A DNA stretch of 19,660 nt from assembly GCA_041920215.1 (NCBI GenBank), contig JAYRSJ010000043.1, positions 1 through 19,660 of the forward strand, given 5' to 3'. Shown here in pieces: positions 14,567-19,660 of the stretch. Position numbers and translations under genes: made by a program. The DNA comes from JAYRSJ01 sp041920215 (GTDB lineage Bacteria > Pseudomonadota > Gammaproteobacteria > Burkholderiales > Burkholderiaceae_C). Each line of letters starts with the position of its first letter. The first letter of the stretch is position 1. The notes beneath the pieces were generated by a model. The model was not told the DNA's origin. It made no database searches and was given only the letters and a program-made list of their open reading frames with translations.

Positions 14567-15994
14567 TCAGCGCAGCGGCAGGCCCAGCACGAAACAGCTG
14601 CCGCCGCCCTCGCGGGCCTGGCACCGCACCGCACCGCCATGGCGCTCGGCGATCTGCTTGACCAGGCTCAGGCCCAGGCCCACGCCACCGGCCTGCTCGG
14701 CATGGCCGGGCAGGCGGAAGAAGGGCTCGAAGATGCGCTCCCGCATCGCCTCCGGCACACCGGGGCCGCGGTCGCAGACGCGCAGCTCGGCACGCTCGCC
14801 AGCCAGCGCCAGGACCAGCAGCACCTCGCCGCCGCCATAGCGGCGCGCGTTCTCCAGCAGATTGCGCAGCGCCCGGCGCAGCAGGCGCTCCTCACCCTGC
14901 ACGACGAGACGGTTCAAGCCGGGCGCGGGCTCGACGCTGGCGCCGCAGCGGGCGCCCTCTTCCGCGGCCAGGCCCAGCAGTTCCACCGGCTCCAGCGGGC
15001 GCTCGCGCCGGTCGGCATCGAGCCGGCTGGCCAGCAGCACCTCCTCGACCAAGGCATCCAGCTCGGCGATATTGGTGTCGATCTCCTGCTGCAACCGGGC
15101 GCGCTGGGCCGGCGTCGCGCCCTCCAGCATCGCAAAGGCCATCTTCAGCCGTGCCAGCGGCGAGCGCAGCTCATGGCTGGCATTGGCCAGCAGGCTCTGG
15201 TGCGAACGCAGCAAGGTCTCGATCTGGCCGGCGGCACGGTTGAAGCTGGCCGCCAGCGCCGCCACCTCGTCCTTGCCCTGGTCGTCGACCCGCAGGTCCA
15301 GCCGACCGGCACCGAACTGCTCGACCCCGCGCTGCAGCCGCTCGAGCCGCCGCGTCAGTCGCCGCACCACCGGATAGGCCCCGGCCGCCACCCCCAGGAA
15401 GAGCAGCAGCAGCAGCAGCGCCAGTGCCTGGCCGCTGCCCGGACCCAGCCAGGGACCCGGCCACCAGCCGGTCTCGCGACGCGGCAGGCGCTCGGCACCA
15501 CGCCCCCCCAGGGGCAGGCCCGGCTCAGCGAAGGCCTCCTCCGACCCGCGTGGCCGCAGTTCCGGGGGCGGCCGGCCCGACCCCTCGCGTCCGCCCGGCC
15601 CCATCGCCGCCAGACGGAATCCACGCAGCATCTGCAGCTGCCGGCCGTCCTCCAGCGTCACGGTGACCCGGCGCGCCGCCGGGTCGCTCTCACGGCGCCG
15701 ATAGTTGTCCGAGGTGGCAATGCGCTCGCCCTGCGCGTCGTCCAGCGCGATCGCCATGCGCAGGCGCTGGCCCCATTCACGCAGGGCCTCGGCCTGCACC
15801 GCGCGCGGCGCGTCGGCCGGCGGCAAGGCGCCATGGATCAGCGTGGCGATCGCCACCAGACGGTCAGAAGCCGCCGCATCGGCCTGCCCGCGCTCCTGCT
15901 CGATCTGACGCTGGAACAGCCAGGCCGAGCCAAAGGCAAAGGCCAGCAGCAAGACCACCAGGGTCAGGTAGATGCGCAGGTAAAGAGACTTCAA
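14567..15994 (-). CDS. Sensor histidine kinase, CpxA-like
   Basis: The 475-aa membrane kinase has TM1 (about 8-27), a periplasmic region (28-188), TM2 (189-209), HAMP (208-262) and a HisKA/HATPase core. Phosphoacceptor His274 lies in NASHELRSPLARLKM; the ATP-binding boxes are NLLENARRYG (378-387), CDRGPGVP (407-414) and GVGLGLSLVKQI (437-448). Residues about 131-188 are a Pro/Gly/Arg-rich low-complexity segment just before TM2. The start is TTG at 15994, overlapping the response-regulator TGA as TTGA, with AAGG about 6 nt before it; this frame gives the expected MKSLYLRIYL N-terminus. Gene order, partner type and the CpxR box upstream of the operon suggest envelope-stress sensing; the signal is inferred. 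Confidence 0.9.
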   Translation of the reverse strand: MKSLYLRIYLTLVVLLLAFAFGSAWLFQRQIEQERGQADAAASDRLVAIATLIHGALPPADAPRAVQAEALREWGQRLRMAIALDDAQGERIATSDNYRRRESDPAARRVTVTLEDGRQLQMLRGFRLAAMGPGGREGSGRPPPELRPRGSEEAFAEPGLPLGGRGAERLPRRETGWWPGPWLGPGSGQALALLLLLLFLGVAAGAYPVVRRLTRRLERLQRGVEQFGAGRLDLRVDDQGKDEVAALAASFNRAAGQIETLLRSHQSLLANASHELRSPLARLKMAFAMLEGATPAQRARLQQEIDTNIAELDALVEEVLLASRLDADRRERPLEPVELLGLAAEEGARCGASVEPAPGLNRLVVQGEERLLRRALRNLLENARRYGGGEVLLVLALAGERAELRVCDRGPGVPEAMRERIFEPFFRLPGHAEQAGGVGLGLSLVKQIAERHGGAVRCQAREGGGSCFVLGLPLR

Positions 15995-16704
15995 GCCTGG
16001 CCTTCTGCATCCTGCCGGCGAGCGAACACATAGCCGACGCCGCGCACGGTCAGCACGCGACGCGGGTTCTTGACATCGTCCTCGATCACCGCGCGGATGC
16101 GCGAGATATGCACATCGATGGAGCGGTCGAAGGCCTCCAGCGGATGGCCCTTCAGCGCGTCCATGATCTGGTCACGCGTCAGCACCCGGCCCGGACTCTG
16201 GGCCAGCACCACCAGCAGATCGAACTGATGGCTGGTGAGGTCGCAGGGTTTGCCGTCCAGCCGCGCCACCCGGGCCGCCAGATCGATCTCCAGGCGGCCA
16301 AAGCGCAGCAGGTCCTCGGCCTGCGGCTCGGGCTCGCTGCGCCGCAGCAGGGCCTTGATGCGGGCCTGCAGCTCGCGCGGCTCGAAGGGTTTGGCCAGGT
16401 AGTCGTCGGCGCCCAGCTCCAGCCCCAGGATGCGGTCCATCGGTTCGCCGCGGGCCGAGAGCATCAGCACCGGCAGGCGTCGGGTGCGCGCATCGGCGCG
16501 CAGGCTGCGGCAGAAGTCCAGGCCATCGCCGTCGGGCAGCATCAGATCCAGCACCAGCAGATCGGGCACGGCCAGGTCCAGGGCCTGGCGGCCGCGGGCC
16601 AGGTCGCCGGCCACGCTGACCTCGAAGCCGGCCGCGCTGAGATAGTCGCTGAGCATGCCGGTAAGGCGGGCGTCATCGTCGATCAGGAGCACGGTGCTGG
16701 TCAT
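15991..16704 (-). CDS. OmpR-family response regulator, CpxR-like
   Basis: The 237-aa protein has a receiver domain (1-120) with Asp9/10, phosphoacceptor Asp53 in LLVLDLMLPDGDG, Ser83 and Lys105 in DDYLAKPF, and a C-terminal winged helix (about 135-232, with DLTSHQFDLLVVLAQSPG, FDRSIDVHISRIR and VRGVGYVF). RILGLELGADDYLAKPF and FDRSIDVHIS closely parallel E. coli CpxR. The start was taken at ATG 16704; the 38 further residues of the open frame upstream are not receiver sequence. No clear Shine-Dalgarno. It lies 103 bp after the spy-like gene and overlaps the kinase start by 4 bp, so the three are probably one operon controlled by the CpxR-type box at 17422. Confidence 0.93.
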   Translation of the reverse strand: MTSTVLLIDDDARLTGMLSDYLSAAGFEVSVAGDLARGRQALDLAVPDLLVLDLMLPDGDGLDFCRSLRADARTRRLPVLMLSARGEPMDRILGLELGADDYLAKPFEPRELQARIKALLRRSEPEPQAEDLLRFGRLEIDLAARVARLDGKPCDLTSHQFDLLVVLAQSPGRVLTRDQIMDALKGHPLEAFDRSIDVHISRIRAVIEDDVKNPRRVLTVRGVGYVFARRQDAEGQA

Positions 16705-16807
16705 GGTCGTGGGATTGCGGCTGCGGCCACTGCTGAGGGCAGCGCGCCGCGCCTGACTCGGGACATGGGGCACAAGCATAAGCGAGCCGCCGCTCATTGC
16801 GCGCCCC

Positions 16808-17347
16808 TCACTGCCCACGCTGCTCCTTGCGCTGCTGCTGGCGTTCGGCCATGCGGGCCTCGGCGCGGGCCATGCGCTTGGCCATGCGATCGGCCAGCTT
16901 GGCGCGCTGCTCGGGCGTCAGCACCTGGGCAGCCTGGATCATGGCCTGGCTCATGCGCTTGCTGACGGCCTCATGCAACGTCAGCATCTGCTGGCGCTGG
17001 GCCTCGACCGCCGCCGCATCGATGCTGGGCGCGCTCAGCAGCTTCATGCCCTGCTGGCGCAGCTCGCGCATCGCATCGTGCTGGGGCTGCAGGTCCTTGC
17101 GCGCGGCCTGCATGATCGCGCGGATCTGCTGGCGCTGCGTCTCGCTGGCGTCAACCATCTCCAGCAGATGGCCCATGCCCCTGCCGCCCATCATGCCCCC
17201 ATCCATCATGGCCGCGGGGCCGTGTTGCGCACCATGGCCATTGCCATGATGGGGCATGGCCTGAGCCACCAGGGCGGCTCCGGCCGTCAGGCCCAGGGCC
17301 AGGGCAGACACCTTCAGAACGCGGGGCAGATTCATCAGCTTGCTCAT
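16808..17347 (-). CDS. Spy/CpxP/ZraP-family periplasmic stress protein
   Basis: The 179-aa protein has a signal peptide with likely cleavage after AQA (residue 30). A His/Met/Gly-rich stretch follows (31-60: five His and six Met), then a long helical region rich in Gln, Arg and Met. LTPEQRAKL (143-151) is the LTxxQ motif of the Spy/CpxP family, and DASETQRQQ (66-74) is a degenerate first copy. Family members are periplasmic chaperones, feedback inhibitors of CpxA, or zinc-binding ZraP. The start at 17347 has AGGAG 6 nt upstream; the longer open frame is spurious. It is the first gene before the response regulator and kinase. The metal-binding role is inferred from composition only. Confidence 0.85.
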   Translation of the reverse strand: MSKLMNLPRVLKVSALALGLTAGAALVAQAMPHHGNGHGAQHGPAAMMDGGMMGGRGMGHLLEMVDASETQRQQIRAIMQAARKDLQPQHDAMRELRQQGMKLLSAPSIDAAAVEAQRQQMLTLHEAVSKRMSQAMIQAAQVLTPEQRAKLADRMAKRMARAEARMAERQQQRKEQRGQ

Positions 17348-17421
17348 CTTGAACTCCTGAGAGATATTGACTGGGACGAGGGCATCTTCAGCCTCGGGCG
17401 TTGCCCCGCGATGCCGGACCG

Positions 17422-17436
17422 GTAAAGCTCTGTAAA
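17422..17436. promoter_or_regulatory. CpxR-type operator upstream of the spy-like gene
   Basis: GTAAA (17422-17426), five bases, GTAAA (17432-17436) is an exact match to the published E. coli CpxR consensus GTAAA-N5-GTAAA. It lies 75 bp upstream of the spy-like start, beside an operon that encodes a CpxR-like regulator. A weak -10 (CAATAT, complement of 17364-17369) would put the box centre near -72, a usual place for activation. CCGGT/ACCGG repeats flank it. Regulation is inferred. Confidence 0.6.
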
Positions 17437-17449
17437 CCGGCCGGTCATG

Positions 17450-17474
17450 AAAAAGGGGCCCGCAGGCCCCTTTT
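17450..17474. terminator. Rho-independent terminator of ettA
   Basis: GGGGCC (17455-17460) and GGCCCC (17465-17470) pair around a 4-nt loop, flanked by five A on the left and TTTT on the right. On the minus strand it ends ettA 50 bp past the stop; the A/T symmetry makes it bidirectional. It separates ettA from the CpxR-type box. Confidence 0.85.
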
Positions 17475-17478
17475 CTTT

Positions 17479-17493
17479 GCAGTGCAGTGCAGT
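17479..17493. repeat. Three tandem GCAGT units
   Basis: GCAGT occurs three times in a row between the ettA stop and its terminator, followed by GCTGCTGCAG. Probably slippage-type sequence in a non-coding spacer; no function is proposed. Confidence 0.5.
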
Positions 17494-17523
17494 GCTGCTG
17501 CAGGCCGACCAGCGGCCGCGGCC

Positions 17524-19188
<1,665 letters not shown>

Positions 19189-19260
19189 GTGCTGAGCTCT
19201 TGATGGAATGAGGGCAGCGCACCCGGCCGCGCGGGTCGGCCGACTGAGCTGCTGAAGCGG

Positions 19261-19287
19261 CAAGGCAGCCTGGGAGGGGCTGCCTTG
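19261..19287 (-). other. Long-stem hairpin in the ettA leader
   Basis: CAAGGCAGCC (19261-19270) and GGCTGCCTTG (19278-19287) form a perfect 10-bp stem. In the ettA mRNA (minus strand) the 7-nt loop reads CCUCCCA, containing the anti-Shine-Dalgarno core CCUCC. No U-tract follows, so it is not a terminator. It ends 72 bases before the ettA ATG. Confidence 0.5.
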
Positions 19288-19366
19288 CATGCTGGAAAGC
19301 GGCCTATTGTCGCAGCTTCGCGCCAGCGCCGCGAAGGGGCTCGCTGCCGGAGCGGGGTGGCGCCCC

Positions 19367-19372
19367 TATAAT
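19367..19372 (+). promoter_or_regulatory. -10 box of the DEAD-box helicase promoter
   Basis: TATAAT is a 6/6 match to the sigma-70 -10. CTGCCG, 17 bp upstream (19344-19349), is a weak -35. The start would be near 19379, only a few bases before the terminator stem. Confidence 0.55.
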
Positions 19373-19380
19373 CCGGCACC

Positions 19381-19421
19381 AACGCTGCGCATCACAGTCT
19401 TTGCGCAGCGTTTGTTTTTTT
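19381..19421 (+). terminator. Intrinsic terminator in the helicase leader (candidate attenuator)
   Basis: AACGCTGCGC (19381-19390) and GCGCAGCGTT (19403-19412) form a perfect 10-bp stem with a 12-nt loop, followed by a T-rich tail ending in seven T (19415-19421). It is oriented for plus-strand transcription. No plus-strand gene ends nearby (the last is at 14531), so its substrate is the transcript begun at the TATAAT just upstream. Confidence 0.85.
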
Positions 19422-19513
19422 GAGCTCAAGCACGCTCCTTGCGTGGCCGAAGACTGGCGTCGCCACAAGCGCCGCGGCCATGCCGATAGGGCACCGTGCT
19501 CACATTGCATTCG

Positions 19514-19660
19514 ATGACGTTCGAGTCCCTGGGCCTGGCCGCCCCCCTTCTCAAGGCCATTGCCGACGCCGGCTACACCTCCCCCACCCCCATTCAAGCG
19601 CAGGCCATTCCCGCCGTCCTCAAGGGCGGCGACCTGATGGCCGGTGCCCAGACCGGCACC
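19514..19660 (+). CDS. DEAD-box RNA helicase (RhlE type), N-terminal fragment
   Basis: The 49 visible residues begin MTFESLGLAAPLLKAIADAG and continue with YTSPTPIQAQAIPAVLKGGD, ending GAQTGT at the window edge. This is the upstream aromatic residue, the Q motif (PTPIQ) and the start of motif I (AxTGxGKT) of a DEAD-box ATPase; the opening resembles RhlE, which acts in ribosome maturation and mRNA turnover. The DEAD motif and C-terminal domain are outside the window, so the subfamily is provisional. ATG 19514 is chosen by family; in-frame GTG 19496 and TTG 19505 are alternatives, and none has a good Shine-Dalgarno. Its leader carries a strong terminator about 95 bp upstream. Confidence 0.9.
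   Translation, partial: MTFESLGLAAPLLKAIADAGYTSPTPIQAQAIPAVLKGGDLMAGAQTGT

Larger units (their letters stand above)
19189..19513. other. Divergent ettA / DEAD-box helicase intergenic region
   Basis: This 325-bp stretch contains no convincing gene. From left to right it holds the ettA leader with two hairpins (CGGCC/GGCCG near 19226-19244, and 19261-19287), a possible minus-strand -10 for ettA (GACAAT, complement of 19306-19311), a perfect plus-strand TATAAT (19367-19372), the intrinsic terminator 19381-19421, a palindrome TTGAGCTCAA (19420-19429) and a small hairpin CACGC/GCGTG (19431-19445). Confidence 0.7.

Noticed and set aside
13073..16033. 986-residue plus-strand frame across the MATE gene and the histidine kinase
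   Set aside because: It crosses two real genes in other frames or strands, with Arg/Gly/Pro/Gln-rich meaningless sequence.

Overview
The window is GC-rich, gene-dense bacterial chromosome with ordinary housekeeping content. It looks like a betaproteobacterium of the order Burkholderiales, probably the Roseateles/Comamonadaceae-Sphaerotilaceae group. This rests on the DUF3717-DUF1289 fusion protein, the DUF3016 protein, the Cys-free 56-residue L33, the sequence style of TrpRS and desaturase, and the gene neighbourhoods; no 16S or database comparison was possible. I see no insertion sequence, phage, CRISPR, tRNA or rRNA gene.

Region 1 (1-5512, minus strand): the start of a LivH-type branched-chain amino acid permease runs off the left edge. 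Upstream of it, in transcription order, lies a chain of a Crp/Fnr-family regulator, ftsK (DNA translocase), lolA (lipoprotein carrier; its ATG overlaps the ftsK TGA) and rarA (replication-associated AAA+ ATPase). Divergent from the regulator is trxB. The order trxB / regulator / ftsK / lolA / rarA matches the E. coli trxB-lrp-ftsK-lolA-rarA block, with a Crp-like protein in the place of Lrp.

Region 2 (5600-9443): trxB, then rpmB-rpmG (L28, L33) behind a strong -10 box and a roughly 180-nt leader that can fold into a closed multi-hairpin structure. A bidirectional terminator separates these from a minus-strand exported DUF3016 protein, which is followed (further right) by a minus-strand acyl-CoA desaturase.

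Region 3 (9444-14531): an RsmB/NOP-type rRNA cytosine methyltransferase (minus) diverges from a DUF1653 gene (plus). The DUF1653 gene overlaps tail-to-tail with purN (minus). purN in turn diverges from a plus-strand run of trpS, the DUF3717-DUF1289 gene and a MATE exporter.

Region 4 (14567-17474, minus strand): a Cpx-like envelope-stress unit made of a Spy/CpxP/ZraP-type periplasmic protein, an OmpR-family response regulator and a sensor histidine kinase. Upstream of the spy-like gene is an exact copy of the CpxR consensus GTAAA-N5-GTAAA, so the regulator probably controls its own operon and the periplasmic protein.

Region 5 (17524-19660): ettA (minus) diverges from the start of an RhlE-type DEAD-box helicase (plus, cut by the right edge). 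The 325-bp gap between them holds a perfect TATAAT followed almost at once by a strong intrinsic terminator, an arrangement that suggests attenuation of the helicase gene, and a 10-bp-stem hairpin in the ettA leader.

Recurrent local features are TTG starts that overlap the upstream stop as TTGA (MATE gene and histidine kinase), and several genes with a -10-like hexamer 5-8 nt before the ATG and no Shine-Dalgarno, which are candidates for leaderless transcripts. No wholly new multi-gene system is evident; the most interesting material is regulatory.
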